This document shows, piece after piece, positions 48,849 to 61,187 of a stretch of 64,000 nucleotides of DNA. How positions within the stretch are numbered: position 1 is the first letter of the stretch; every line of letters starts with the position of its first letter. Origin of the DNA: Siphonodentalium dalli (taxonomy: Eukaryota > Mollusca > Scaphopoda > Gadilida > Siphonodentaliidae); NCBI GenBank assembly GCA_032622095.1, contig CP136062.1, positions 203,263,959-203,327,958 on the forward strand. The letters run 5' to 3'. Below the pieces are notes generated by a model. The model had not been told where the DNA came from. It ran no database searches and saw only the letters and a list, made by a program, of their open reading frames with translations. The translations under genes were made by a program, and so were the position numbers.

Positions 48849-49321
48849 TCAAGTCTGATTTTACTGTGCCTGTCATTTGCAGAATGGGATCCCCAGAGGG
48901 GGAATTTAGTGATGCTATCGTGCATAGTGGGCTAGCATCACCAAATTCACCCTCTGGGCCCATCTGGGGACATCATTCTGCTTCGGCCTCTTCTTCTCTG
49001 GAAAGTTTCTTTATTAAAAAATTTCTATAGAAAACTTCTTCACATAGATTCTATTTCTTTTTTAGTTTCGTTTCTCTATATCCCCAAATTGGCAGACAAC
49101 ATAATTGCATAATTGAGGTTCCCAATGGGTGTACATCACAATATTCACCATTTGGGAACTTCAATCTGAATCTGATGTCTCACATGGCAGATGAGGCCAT
49201 GCAGAATGAGGTCCCAAGAGGGTGAATTTGGTGATGCTAGCCCGCTATGCAGGATAGCGTCACTAAATTCACCCTCTGGGGACCTCATTCTGCAAATGAC
49301 AGGCACACTAAACTCATGCTT
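48849..49321. mobile_element. C9: family C element, full length, type 1 spacer
   Basis: Both hairpins are present and the spacer carries ATTTCTATAGAAAACTTC, CCCCAAATTGGCAGACAACA and TTTGGGAACTTCAATCTGAA. The flanks ATTACTAT and ATTACTGT give an 8-bp duplication with one mismatch. It ends CACTAAACTCATGCTT. Confidence 0.75.
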
Positions 49322-49856
49322 ATTACTGTTATATCCAGGAAGAAGATAACAAAGGTATGACTTGGATAACTTTTCACAAATAAGATTTCCAGAAGGCTAG
49401 TATGCAATTATAATAAAGGGTGGGTAGATGAGAACCTAATATTTTTTCGTACCAGCCTTAGAAATAAAACATTGCTTGGGGTAGTTTTGGCTTGCACACA
49501 CAGCACATTCTTCATGCATTTAATAGTGTTGACTATACACCATACATAATGCGCTCAAGGTTAAAAATCAGGACAGCCTTTTTGTAGAACAGCTGCACTC
49601 AATGGCCCACAGCTGTTAATATTGTTTGTTTGTTCATTATTGGGTTTTGAAAGCAGATGTTTATCAGGCAATATCGGTTAATTCTCTTGTATCTGGCTTG
49701 AATTAATTAGTCTAATTTACTAGATGATCTGTATTTACTAGAAGTTGAAAAATTGTATACTTATGATGATATAATTCTTACAGGCAAAATTGGTTCTTAT
49801 GTTCTTATATCTACGAGCTCAGTCATCCACCCTCCCCAGAATCCTGAATACTACAT

Positions 49857-50060
49857 GTAAATGCAAGTTAACAGATGGTGTGAATACTGAATGCCAGCTA
49901 ACAGATGGTGGGGGGGGGGGTGAATACTGAATGCCAGTTAACAGAAGGGGGGGGGGGGATACTGAATGCCAGTTAACAGATGGGGGGGGGGGGTTATAAT
50001 GAGTGCCAGTTTAGTTAGCAGATGGGGGGGGGGGGGTGGATTCTGAATGCCAGTTAACAA
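49857..50060 (+). repeat. G-tract minisatellite, about five units of 40-50 bp
   Basis: Units of TGAATGCCAGTTAACAGATG followed by 10-14 G and a GAATAC linker. One unit reads TAATGAGTGCCAGTTTAGTTAGC. The repeated long G runs could form successive quadruplexes. Confidence 0.85.
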
Positions 50061-50361
50061 AATATGTGATGAAGGATAAAAATTCACACTACAATACTCT
50101 CTGGTTTCATCACTTTCTCACTAGTAATCTGCCAAATCTTACCACATTATTAAGAACTATTTTCGAACACAGTAATGACCGGATGTGGCGGTGTTGATCT
50201 ATGAATGAATGTCAGTGTGAAGCCATCAAATACCACAATTTGTCATGACAAAGTCAAGATTAATCATGAATATAATTTAAGGCCGAGTATGAATCCCGCT
50301 AACCGTCTGAAAATGTCCTGAATCCACTGTACAATGGGGAGGACTGTCACCCTCATATACT

Positions 50362-50495
50362 TACAGTAATGCCCTAAATAATCTCAGTGAGAGCCTTCCG
50401 ATGAATGGCAACAAGCCATATTTCCGACTAAATCCTGAAAAGTTACCCATAATTCTGCTGTTGTTAAGGAGTATATTATTTAGGGCATTACTGTA
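50362..50495. mobile_element. A12: family A element with left arm mostly deleted
   Basis: The left tip TACAGTAATGCCCTAAATAA joins directly to the centre (TCTCAGTGAGAGCC), then a complete right arm ends TTTAGGGCATTACTGTA. Confidence 0.8.
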
Positions 50496-50543
50496 TACTC
50501 TCCACAACCAGGTTAGTGATACTGGACTTCCACCTTTTTACTT

Positions 50544-51745
50544 TTTATACCCCCACTTTCGAAGAAAATGGGGGGTATACTGGAATGACTGCGTCCGTCG
50601 GTCCGTCTGTCTGTCCGTCACGCTTTCTCCCTCCGTGTGTCCGTGTTTACATATGGGCATATATTGGTTACTTTGTGGGTACAATGGGCACTTGTTGGGT
50701 ATTTTCCGCCTTGTTGGGTATTTTCTCGCCTTGTTGGGTATACCCAATAGCCCTGACAAGTTATTCTTTGTCCAAACATATTTTTTGGCTTTCATGTGAA
50801 TGTACTCAACAGGTGGTTTGGACTTCATTTGTCCTAAAAAAAAGTCCATAATGTCCAAACCAGAACCCAACAAAAAAATATTGGATGACCCACTATGTGC
50901 CTATTTGTGAGATTTTTTTCATACCCAACAAGGGATTTTTTTCATACCCAACAAGGGAGCCCAATAAGATTTTGGACAACTGACCCAATTTGTGCCCAAA
51001 TGAGAACCCAAGATGACTTCAACTTATTTGAATTTACTCAACAATGTCTGCATTTTTTAGCCAATAAATATCTGAACAGATCTATGCAGCCAACAATATT
51101 TTAATTGTGCCCAACCAGAACCCAACAAAAAATATTGGATGACCCCACTATGTGCCTATTTGTGAGAACACATTTTTCATACCCAACAAGGGAACCCAAT
51201 AAGATTTTGGACAACTGACCCAATTTGTGCCCAAATGTGGGTACGTCCGTCCGTCCGTCCGTCCGTCCGTCCGACCTCATAACTCGAACAACTATGAACC
51301 AATTTCAATAATTTTTTGTATGCGATCTCCTTAGGACGGTCTCTCCGCATGATGCTAATTGCGACTTATTTTGACTTAGAAAATTCTGTCCGACTTAATA
51401 ACTTTAACAAATATGAACCGATTTCAATAATTTTTGGTATACATGCTTCTCACAATACCCTCTCTACATGATGCGGCTAGGGATTGGCTCAGACTGTTTT
51501 TCGTAATATTACACTTCATTTTCGACCTATTTTGACTTAGAAAATTCTGTCTGACTTAATAACTTTAACAAATATGAACCGATTTGAATAATTTTTTCTG
51601 TACAAGGTTCTTGTGACACCATATCGATATTATTAGTCCGAATTTTTCTTTAAAGTTAAAAATCTTTTTTGTTGAGTTTACGGATAATGCGGGTTGAATT
51701 TGCCACAGATGGGGTATGCTAGCACTCGAGTGCACACCTCTTGTT
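50544..51745 (+). repeat. Dispersed repeat H, copy 2
   Basis: It starts TATACCCCCACTTTCGAAGA and GTATACTGGAATGACTGCG, contains (GTCC)n at about 51245, and ends CTCGAGTGCACACCTCTTGT. A copy-specific part (50690-51240) has a duplicated phrase AACCAGAACCCAACAAAAAA with TTGGATGACCC and ACAACTGACCCAATTTGTGC. Its open frames have no recognised domain. Confidence 0.65.
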
Positions 51746-51849
51746 AAAACTCTGATTTCCGGCTGAAATTCCAATTTATTAATGACAAATAAAAACATCT
51801 GTAAAAACTTAGAGCTCTCTATCTCAGTCATCATAGGCCAGATTTTAAT

Positions 51850-52079
51850 TACAGTAATGCTTGGGGAGAGCTTTCCGATGAATGGCAACAAGCCATATCA
51901 CAATTGTAGTCTGCTATTCAAATTGGTCACAAATATACAGTAAATCCCTAAATAATCGACTCCTTAACCACAGAGAGCTTTCCGATGAATGCCAACAAGC
52001 CATATTTCCGACTAAATCCTGAAAAGTTACCCATAATTATGCTGTGGTTAAGGAGTTGATTATTTAGGGCATTACTGTA
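51850..52079. mobile_element. A13/A14: two deleted family A elements
   Basis: A13 (51850-51897) is only TACAGTAATGCTTGGGGAGA plus the start of the right arm. A14 (51936-52079) has a left tip (TACAGTAAATCCCTAAATAA) joined to the right arm at CCACAGAGAGCTTTC and ends GGGCATTACTGTA. They are 38 bp apart. Confidence 0.75.
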
Positions 52080-52588
52080 ATATAGAGGATATATATCTCC
52101 AAAGAGTTATGTTGGGATATAAGATTTTATGAAACGAATATCATAATAACATAATGAGTTGAAGATCTTGTATATCACATGAAAAAAAAAACTAGAACTT
52201 TTGGGATGGGAACTTGCCTCTGTCATAGGCAAGGGGCCTATAATCTGCTCACTTCACGTATACATGTACCTGCAAGTGCTAGTTTTAGAGGTCCCTGGTG
52301 CTTTTTTATTTGGGTTAAAGGTAGGTGTATTATTGTAGATTTTCACAGGATTCTGATAATTTCATTCCAGAGTTCTGTCTTTTTTTATTAGCTGGGTTTA
52401 CAGCTGAAGAACACATGGGACAATGGAGGATGATTGCTTTGTGCCCATGTGTAACCTTAATAAATCTTTCAAATTATAAAACAAATTTCACAGATTCCCT
52501 CAAATTCCTTTGGGATTTTTTTGGGGTTAAAATGTAAATTACTGCTAATTTCCGATAACAGCATAATAATATCCTTTAACCCATTTTA

Positions 52589-52745
52589 CCCTTTCTATAC
52601 TAAATACTCATTGACCAGTATTACTTTCCCTCAGTAAATATTCAGATAATAAGTTCAACAAATGGCCATAGGTTCCAGTCAGTTTTAATATAAGTTTAAC
52701 ACCACCCTACAGTTGAATGAATGGGAATCCCTACGGTGTTTCACT
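52589..52745. mobile_element. E4: partial family E element
   Basis: It starts CCCTTTCTATACTAAATACT and continues with AGATAATAAGTTCAACAAAT and a GAATGAATGGGAATCC block. The right terminus is not recognisable. The nearest TTAA is at 52576-52579, 9 bp upstream of the start. Confidence 0.5.
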
Positions 52746-52888
52746 GCATGTTGTCTACCTTCCAAATGACATGATCACGAACTTTTCATGAATTGGCATG
52801 AACTGTTCATATATCCACTGTTCAAATTGAACAGCCATTTCATGAACATGACATATATACTCTCAATTATCTCTTGCTGTCCTTTTTA

Positions 52889-54030
52889 TTAGCTCCAACT
52901 TTACTTTGTAAAGTTTGACCTATTGCCATGGCTTGGTATCCGTCGTCCATGTGTGTGTGCGTGATTCATCAACAATTTCCTTTAGCATGGGCTACAGGTT
53001 GTACTTTTGGTCTGATCATTATGAAATTTGTCATGGGCGTTGACATTGACATGTAGATGGGAACGAGTCATTTGGGGTTATTCGGCCATAAAACATGGCC
53101 GCTGGCAGCCATCTTGGATTTTACTCTTTGTATGACTAAGGCTACAGGTCGTATCTTTGGTCAGATCATCATGAAATTTGTCATGGATGTTAACATTGAC
53201 ATGTAAATGGGAACGAGTCATTTTGGGGTCATTCGGCAAAAAAACATGGTGGCCATCTTGGATTTCAAAAATCAATCCATTAGCACGGGCTACATGCCGT
53301 ACTGTTTGTCTGATCTTTTGGGGTCATTCGTCCAATAAAACATGGCCACTGGCAGCCATCTTGTATTTTACTCTTTGCATGACTAAATTCTTTGGCATGG
53401 GCTACAAGTGATCCCTTTGGTGGGATCTTTATGAAAATTGTCATGGCTGTTGACATTGACATGTAGATGGGGAAACGAGTCATTTTGGGGTCATTCGGCA
53501 AAAAAACAAGGCCGCCAGTGGCCATCTTGGATTTCAAAATTCAATCCATTAGCACGGGCTACGTACAGGCCGAACTGTTCGCCTGATCATCATGAAATTT
53601 GTATGGATGTTAATATTGACATTTAGATGGGAACGAGTAATTTTGCGGTAATTCGGCCATAAAACATGGCCGCTGGCAGTCATCTTGAATTTAAAAGTAC
53701 TCATTGCATGACTAAATCCTTTGGCACGGGCTACAAGTCGTAGCTTTGGTCCGATCATTATGAAATTTGTCATGGCTGTTAGCATTGACATGTACATGTA
53801 GGTGGGAATGAGTCATTTTGGGGTATAAAACATGTCCGCTGGCAGTCATCTTGGATTTCACTCTTTGCATGACAAAATTCTTTGGCCCACCCTACAATCC
53901 ACTTCCCTCAGCCGATTATCACCAAACTTCATATTAATCTTGATATTGATCTAATAGATGGAAGCTATCTAATGTTTTTGAATTTCATTTGAAAACATAG
54001 CTGCCAGTTCAAGTTGAGCTACAGTGTCAT
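52889..54030 (+). repeat. Dispersed repeat I, copy 2
   Basis: About five to six units carrying ATGAAATTTGTCATGG, TTGACATTGACATGTAGATG, GTCATTTTGGGG and AACATGGCCGCTGGCAGCCA. It opens with AGCTCCAACTTTACTTTGTA and closes with AAGTTGAGCT near 54018. The units are about 180 bp. Open frames on both strands are repeat by-products. Confidence 0.7.
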
Positions 54031-54039
54031 TGACACTTT

Positions 54040-55360
54040 CATTTCTCTCTTTCCATATCGTTCTCTATCTCTAATATTCTCTATCCCCACCTTTCCTCTT
54101 TATGTAATATCTCTGGTTTCTATCTGAAGACATAACAATGCGTATGGTGTAAGTAGTGAGAAAAGACACAGATCTGATGAATTTATTTGTCACCTTGTTG
54201 ATACATGGAATGGATGTCACAGACAAATCGCAGAAGAAAATGTCCTGAATGGAAAATGGAATGTTTAATAAACCTCCATTAAATTGTACTTCTAAGACTC
54301 GAATCTAAGTTTGAAGCATCTTTTTACTAAATATCGGATGTGTGTTTACAAATGCCATAAGATATGATGAGATTTTATGCAAATTACACCCAGTGCTCAG
54401 TGGGCAGTTGCATATAAATACAACATATATATATATATATTTCACACGAGTATTCGCAAAATGCATATAACCTTAAAATTCTTTCTTGCGAATTTGCTTC
54501 ATAAAATATAATAATATGGGAGCCAGTCAAATTCTACTTCGCACAATCACGCACGAAATTTCCAACCGAAATGGAAAAGGGGATCATTTTGAATTTCAGA
54601 CATACACCCACAAGAACTAAACACAAACTTGGCCAAAGTTATGGTAGTTATACAATGTAGTTCGAAAATCTATCTCTCTGGCAAAATCTGGCATTAATTT
54701 GATTATTGTTAGAATGAACCCAGAATAGGAATCAATGCTTTTCTCAATAAATCTGCATGCTTCTGAAGTGCTTTACTTAAAGGCTGTTGGAACATGGAGT
54801 TCAAAACAAATATGCTCAATTGAGATGGTAGAAAATTAAACAAAATAATCAATTTGTCAAACAAAAAACTACAAAAGTTCAAGAAATGTATTTGCTCATC
54901 TGTTCAAACTCTGCAGTGCTATTATCAGAAACTTAGTCAATAATTATTTTAAAATGTTCACCAGATCATAGTCATTAAAGTGATGTGAAACACTCTGGTA
55001 GGGTGATCAGATAGAAATGGAGAATATCTTGTTCATAGTAGTTATTTTTACAATTATCATATCCAAATTGACAACACACACCATCATTCTTATATATTAA
55101 TTAAATGCAGTGACTCTTTGTGGTGAAATCGATTCCGTTAGTTTATCACCAATAGTTGCGTCCCAAACCAAGAAGTATATATTTACAATTGAGCGTAGTT
55201 CGGACAATATTTTCTATGGAGTGGTATATGGTCGATTTGCTTGAAATTCTCGGCGATGTTAGTAGAATGCTACATTCCTCCAGTTGGCATAGCTCCTGAA
55301 TACTAACTGATCAGTTTCACACACCCGAACAAGTACATGATATGTCTTTAATTAACCCTC
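54040..55360. other. Intron 2 stretch without recognised elements
   Basis: AT-rich DNA with an (AT)n run near 54427-54440. No supported exon, repeat family or RNA gene was seen. Confidence 0.4.
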
Positions 55361-55365
55361 TCTTT

Positions 55366-55909
55366 ACTAAATAGATTCTACCATTCATTTATATAAGTAT
55401 TTTTATATATATTATTCATCTGGAGGGATGTTGTTCAGGACATATGAGGACACCCTTTACCCAACAGAAGGGCCCTGTGCCAATGCATTCTCTAGGTGAC
55501 CATAGGTCGCCTCGCATATATAAGAGAATACATTGGCTTAATACATTAAAAATTATAAAATTGTTAAAGAATGTAAGAAAAAATGGTAAAAAGTGTTAAA
55601 AAAAGATTTTTTTTAGGCCAATGCATTCTCTTATATATGCGAGGCGACCTATGGTCGACTCGCATATATAAGAGAATGCATTGGCACAGGGCATAACTGT
55701 AACTATCATAATGTGGTCAAGGAGCTGGTTCCAATGATATCCATATTTGTATGGTTCTATTGAGACAGACCGAAGATATTTTAGGCTGTTGGCCGGTTTT
55801 GGCCGTTTTGTTGGGTAAAGGGTTAATTGGTGGGAAATGTTTAGACAATAACTTCAACAAACAGCCATAAGTTGGAACACATCATCTGCACATTTCCTAA
55901 GGGAAAGGG
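55366..55909. mobile_element. E5: family E element carrying B6
   Basis: TTAA is at 55362-55365 and 55910-55913. The ends are CCCTCTCTTTACTAAATAGA and TTCCTAAGGGAAAGGG. B6 sits inside at 55453-55822, so E5 was present before B6 arrived. Confidence 0.75.
55453..55822 (-). mobile_element. B6: family B element nested in E5
   Basis: It starts CCCTTTACCCAACAGAAGGG and ends TTTGTTGGGTAAAGGG. The right TTAA (55823-55826) is intact; the left flank is GGACA. Hairpin 1 has lost part of its first arm (ATTCTCTAGGTGACC), and the CAAATAAAGC segment near the right end is deleted. Confidence 0.85.
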
Positions 55910-56338
55910 TTAAAGTGGTATGCCCAGTTTGAAATTAATTGAAATTACACTTTCACGTACAATGAATACAATGATGACGATTTATTCTACATCATTTATC
56001 AGCATTAAAAGTTGTGTCAGATTTAGTGTTGAAAAAGAAATGAACTTAGAAACAAAGCAACTGCGATATTCAATGAGTGATGCATTGACGACGAAAGACA
56101 GGGTCAAAATTAACACAAAATCAGCCAGTTAAATATCAAAATCCTGGAAATAAACATGCCTGTACTTTTTCACATGATTTTTTCCTGACACCGAGGCTAT
56201 ATCATGATTAATTGTAGTATTAAGTCTGTGGTCCCTTGATCCTTAATCAACTTTCCGTAGGTATACTCTTCACTCGAAACCTTGGTGAGATCATGTACAC
56301 ATGATTATTTAATGATAACAATAGAGCTGTCAACTATA

Positions 56339-56554
56339 TACAGTAATGCCCTAAATAATCGACTCCTAACCACAGCAGAATTATGGGTAACTTTTCAGGA
56401 TTTAGTAGGAAATATGGCTTGTTGCCATTCATCGGAAAGCTCTCACTGAGAGCTTTCCGATGAATGGCAACAAGCCATATTTTCTGACTAAATCCTGAAA
56501 AGTTACCCATAATTCTGCTATGGTTAGGAGTCGATTATTTAGGGCATTACTGTA
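56339..56554. mobile_element. A15: family A palindromic MITE
   Basis: A complete palindrome flanked by TA-rich DNA (CTATATACAG..CTGTATACCC), with centre GCTCTCACTGAGAGC. Both arms share a one-base deletion relative to other copies (ACTCCTAACC and GGTTAGGAGT). Confidence 0.9.
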
Positions 56555-56633
56555 TACCCAGGTAACACTTGAAATGAACCTGTCTTGCAGCAATACGATA
56601 TTTATATATCCAATCAGATGGTTGGGTTTCTAC

Positions 56634-57072
56634 CAAGCCTGCAAATAGTGTGTCTGTCATTTGCAGAATGAGGTCTCCAGATGTTGAATATAGTGATGCT
56701 TTCCCATACAGCAGACAATCATCACCAAATTCACCATATGGATACCTCATTCTGCTTAGGCCTCATCTTCTGAAAAGTATCTATGGTTTTAAATTAACAT
56801 TGTTTTTCTCTTGGGAATTTTAAGTTTCTATATCACCTAATTTGCAGAAGATAAAATGCATAATCCAGGGTGACTAATGGGTGAACATCACCAACTTCAA
56901 CTAGGGAACTTCAATCTGATCTTATGTCTCCCATAGCAGTTGAGGCCTGAGCAGAATGAGGTTCCCATAGGTTGAATTCGGTGATGCTAGCCCACCATGT
57001 CAGATAGGGTCTCTAAATTCACCCTCTGTGGACCTCATTCTGCAAATGACATACACACTATATGCAGGCTTA
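56634..57072. mobile_element. C10: family C element, type 2 spacer
   Basis: The flanks GTTTCTAC (56626-56633) and GTTTCTAA (57073-57080) are an 8-bp duplication with one mismatch. The ends are CAAGCCTGCAAATAGTGTGT and CACACTATATGCAGGCTTA. Both hairpins are present but diverged. Confidence 0.8.
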
Positions 57073-57121
57073 GTTTCTAATGATGATTTAATGAACGTGG
57101 CGAGGAAGTGTGTCAAAAAAA

Positions 57122-57645
57122 TACAGTAATGCCCTAAATAATTGACTCCTTAACCACAGCAGAATTATGGGTAACTTTTCATGAAATCCTGAAAAATTAC
57201 CCATAATTATGCTGTGGTTAACCCTTTACCCAACAAACCGGCCAAAACCGGCCAAATAAAGCTTCAACAGCCTAAAATATCTTCGGTCTGTCTCAATAGA
57301 ACCATACAAATATGGATATCATTGGAACCGGCTCCTTGACCACATTGTGATAGTTACAGTTATGCCCTGTGCCAATGCATTCTCTTATATATGCGAGTCG
57401 AACATAGGTCGCCTCGCATATATAAGAGAATGCATTGGCCTAAAAGAAATCTTTTTTTAACACTTTTTACCATTTTTTCTTACATTCTTTAACAATTTTA
57501 TAATTTTTAATGTGTTAAGCCAATGCATTCTCTTATATATGCGAGGCGACCTATGGTCGACTCGCATATATAAGAGAATACATTGACACAGGGCCCTTCT
57601 GTTGGGTAAAGGGTTAAGGAGTCGATTATTTAGGGCATTGCTGTA
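57122..57645. mobile_element. A16: family A element split by B7
   Basis: The left part (57122-57221) has its central palindrome deleted; the right tip (57614-57645) reads GGAGTCGATTATTTAGGGCA and TTGCTGTA. The natural TTAA in the A sequence GTGGTTAAGGAG is duplicated on both sides of B7. Confidence 0.9.
57222..57613 (+). mobile_element. B7: family B element nested in A16, exact TTAA duplication
   Basis: TTAA is at 57218-57221 and 57614-57617. Uninterrupted A copies read GTGGTTAAGGAG with a single TTAA, so the target before insertion is known and the duplication is proven. Both hairpins are complete. Confidence 0.95.
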
Positions 57646-57679
57646 TCTCGATAGCTAAATGACAACGTAGGCATGTTAT

Positions 57680-58129
57680 CAAGGCCTCAAAATATGGTGG
57701 TGGAAATTTGCAGAATGAGGCATCAGAGGGTGAATATTGTGATGCTACTCTGGCCTAGCATCACTAAATTCACCCTCTGGGGACCTCATTCTGCCTAGGA
57801 CTTATCTCCTCTGGAAAGTATCTTCGTTATCAAATTAACAATTATTTATAGTTTCTTTAGAAACTTCTTTTTCGGTTTAGATTCTCTATATCCCCAAATT
57901 GGCAGACGACAATGCATAATCAAGTTGTTCAATTGGTGCACATCACCATCTTCACCATCTCGTAACTTAAATCTGAGTCTATAGGTCTTCCATAGAAGAT
58001 GAGGACATGCAGAATGAGGTCCCCAGAGGGTGAAGTTAGTGATGCTAGCCCACTGTTCCATTTAGCGTCAGTAAATTCATCCTCTGTGGACCTCATTCTG
58101 CAAATTACCAGCACCATATTTTGATGCTA
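57680..58129. mobile_element. C11: diverged family C element
   Basis: The ends are CAAGGCCTCAAAATATGGTG and CACCATATTTTGATGCTA. The flanks CATGTTAT and CATGTGAT differ at one base. The spacer is type 1 (CCCCAAATTGGCAGACGACA) and hairpins lie at both ends. Confidence 0.75.
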
Positions 58130-58154
58130 CATGTGATCTAGGTTCATTGACATA

Positions 58155-58371
58155 TACAGTGATGCCCTAAGTAATCGACTCCTTAAAAACAGCAGAATTA
58201 TGGGTAACTTTTCAGGATTTAGTCGGAAATATGGCTTGTTGCCATTCATCGGAAAGCTCTCGTGGAGAGCTTTCCGATGAATGGCAACAAGCCATATTTC
58301 CGACTAAATCCTGAAAAGTTACCCATAATTCTGCTGTGTTTAAGGAGTCGATTACTTAGGGCATTACTGTA
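58155..58371. mobile_element. A17: family A palindromic MITE
   Basis: It runs from TACAGTGATGCCCTAAGTAA to TTACTTAGGGCATTACTGTA. Both arms have AAGTAATC, and CCTTAAA where the common form has CCTTAACC. The centre is GCTCTCGTGGAGAGC. Confidence 0.9.
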
Positions 58372-58558
58372 GTTCATTTCTGGAGGGCACTCCCATCCAT
58401 TTCTCATTAAATCACTCATGACACAAATTAATTAAGTTTTCTTGTACTAGTAGTTTGATCGCATCAGTATCAACTCAACACTCATTGGTTTAAATATCAG
58501 TTAACTATCGAGTGCACCAATTCACAGAGACAATTTCTGGCTTCTGAGCAAGCCTCAA

Positions 58559-58996
58559 TTTAGTGTGTCTGACATTTGCAGAATGAGGTACCCAGAGGGT
58601 GAATTTTGTTACTATATATCCCACATAGTGGGCTAACATCACCAAATTCACCATCTGGGGACCTCATTCTCCTTGGGCCTCAACTGATATGGGAGATCTG
58701 AGATCAGATTGAAGTTCGCCAATTAAAGTTGGTGATGTTCACCCATTATTCACATCGATTATACATTTTATCTTCTGCAAAATTAGTAGATATAGAGACT
58801 CAGCAGAAGGGAAAAGTAACTAAAAACAATGTTAATTTGAGACTATAGATATTTCCCAGAAGATTAGGCCTAAGCAGAATGAGGTCTCCAGAGGGTGAAT
58901 TTGGTAACGTTAGCTCGCTGTGCGGGATAACATCACTAAATTCACCCTCTGGGGACCTCATTCTGCAAATATCAAGACACACTAAAATCAGGCTTG
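58559..58996. mobile_element. C12: family C element, type 2 spacer
   Basis: The ends are CAAGCCTCAATTTAGTGTGT and CACACTAAAATCAGGCTTG. The flanks CTTCTGAG and CTTCAAAG are a decayed 8-bp duplication (two mismatches). Both hairpins are complete. Confidence 0.75.
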
Positions 58997-59209
58997 CTTC
59001 AAAGATGGGCTATGATTTTTATTTGGGAATCAGGAAGCACTTAACCAACATTGAATGGCTGCCCTATTATCAAGTGCCAGAGAAGGTTCAATCAACTCAG
59101 GTTAACATCCCTTAATACTGGGGAGAATTCTGATGTGTTTCACCTAACCACACATGGCAGAAATGAATTAGTCTTGGATTGTTGCATGAGGAGACATAGT
59201 CAACATTAA

Positions 59210-59434
59210 CCCTTTCAGTGCCAAGTCCAATTTTTGTATCAACCCATATTTCCTTGATCATTTTTCAAATTTATCGATTATAATAATGTGATACATTGAT
59301 GGAAAGAGCTCTAATGTGATACATTGATGGAAAGAGCTCTTCCATCAATGTATCACATTATTATAATCAATAAATTTGAAAAATGATCAAGGAAATATGG
59401 GTTGATACAAAAATCGGACTTGGCACTGAAAGGG
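59210..59434. mobile_element. D2: TTAA-flanked palindromic element
   Basis: TTAA is at 59206-59209 and 59435-59438. The ends are CCCTTTCAGTGCCAAGTCC and GGACTTGGCACTGAAAGGG. The arms are complementary over most of the element. A 34-bp piece of the left arm (AATGTGATACATTGATGGAA with GAGCTC) is duplicated beside the centre. Confidence 0.9.
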
Positions 59435-59439
59435 TTAAC

Positions 59440-61187
59440 CACCAGTATAGGTGTAACTCATAGTCGGCAGTCAAAAATGGTCAATTCAAGGTCAAATCGG
59501 GTCCAATTTCACATGCACCCATGTCCTTCCTCATATACGCTCATTATTATAATAGTCATGTTTCTGACAAAGGCATGGGACGAATCCCGCCAGTGGCGGG
59601 CTAATCTGCTAGTATTATATATATCAGGAAATACACTTCTCAAGGACTAAAATAGGGACAAGTGGTAAAATTTAGGGAGAAGATAATATCAAGCCTTCAA
59701 ATAGATAATATCCCAAGTCACCTTCTAGGCTGGTCTCTGGTACCCTGATTTTATTTATCTGAGCAAGTTTGTCACTTGCTCACCAGAGGTCTGTGGTTAT
59801 TATGTGTGGTGTAGTACATGATTTCGCAGTGAAATTAACTCTCTCCGCCACTAATAAAACCAATGAAAATTAAATGGCGCATTGGCTTAATGCATTGACA
59901 CTCGACTATGAGTTAAATTATCTTGTACTTTTTGCATGTAATTGAATGTGAGTCAAGGGTCAATATGTTAAATGACAATAAACCACACCATAGCAAACAT
60001 TTAGATGAATGCAGTTAATACATTTGGTGATTATTTGTGTCAAAGATGTTTCAAGGTAATTTGTATGCATTATGTCCAGGTCAATTAGCTGTAATAGATA
60101 TAGTCCGAGAGCTGAGACTGGATTTCACGATTTTTTTTAGGTATTTTCTTAATCAGAGGGTGATAGGCATCAGAAACCCCATTTCTTACGAGCTGTAGTG
60201 GATATACCCTTGTCTATGAATAGCATATTTCCAATTTTCTGAGGTGTTATTTTGGCAAATTTTGTTAAATGTGTTTTTTTTGGGTAAAATCTCGATCAAT
60301 AATAGCCAACAGACACGCATTATATGCTTATTAACTTGCACAATTGGTGTATAGACTAATCAGTTGCATGTTCATAGAAATTGTGGGGAAAGCACTACAC
60401 CCATGACGTTTAATGATAACGTCGGCAAAAAATGTGTTGTGATTCAACAAACCATGCACGTTCAGCATAGCATGAGTAATAAATGTTATACCCATTTGTA
60501 TTTATAAAACAGCAGTGATCGTCTGTGTTATAATATGCACTATTATTTGTCAATCAAATATCAACAAACCTTGTTACCTCAAAAATTGTGCAATAATGTG
60601 TCAGCTCTTGGATAATAACGTCACCAATTATTATCTAATACGACGCAGCTGTTTTGAATTTCGCGAGCGCTTTTGTCGCACAGTAGATCGTTGGGCATAA
60701 AGCATTAATGTTGTAATCAGAAAATCTTGTTACTGTGTCTTTCGATTACTGGTATTCCAAATGAGAATTAGGAACATTGAATTACAATGTAAGTTCATTC
60801 GTAGCGTTAGTTTACCTTTTATTGAGAAAATAAGACAAAATTAATAACGACACTGTAGTAACTACAGCCTACACACATCGGGGCGAGTGAAAAGTGATCG
60901 AAATTCCTGATGTGAAATATAATAAGAATGTCATCACGAATTTACCTTTCTACTGTGCGAAGATGGGCATTTAATGTACAGCACTTGGTATGGTCCGATA
61001 CTGTGCGAAACAAAATAACATATATTTAATAAGGAATTAATTGTTATCATTAGACTATATAGTACATACATGCATGTGATAATCCATAAATATACTATTT
61101 TCTGAAATCGAAAGGAACACATAATTATGAACAAAGCAGAAGATACATTCAGGCGAACTCGGTCAATTGGGAAAGTTACACGATGAA
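59440..61187. other. Intron 2 stretch without recognised elements
   Basis: AT-rich DNA. I see no member of the window's repeat families, no splice-supported exon and no RNA gene. Confidence 0.4.

Noticed and set aside
53078-53797. ORFs on both strands with repeated GHVFLPNDPKMTR-like peptides
   Set aside because: They are products of the 180-bp units of dispersed repeat I.
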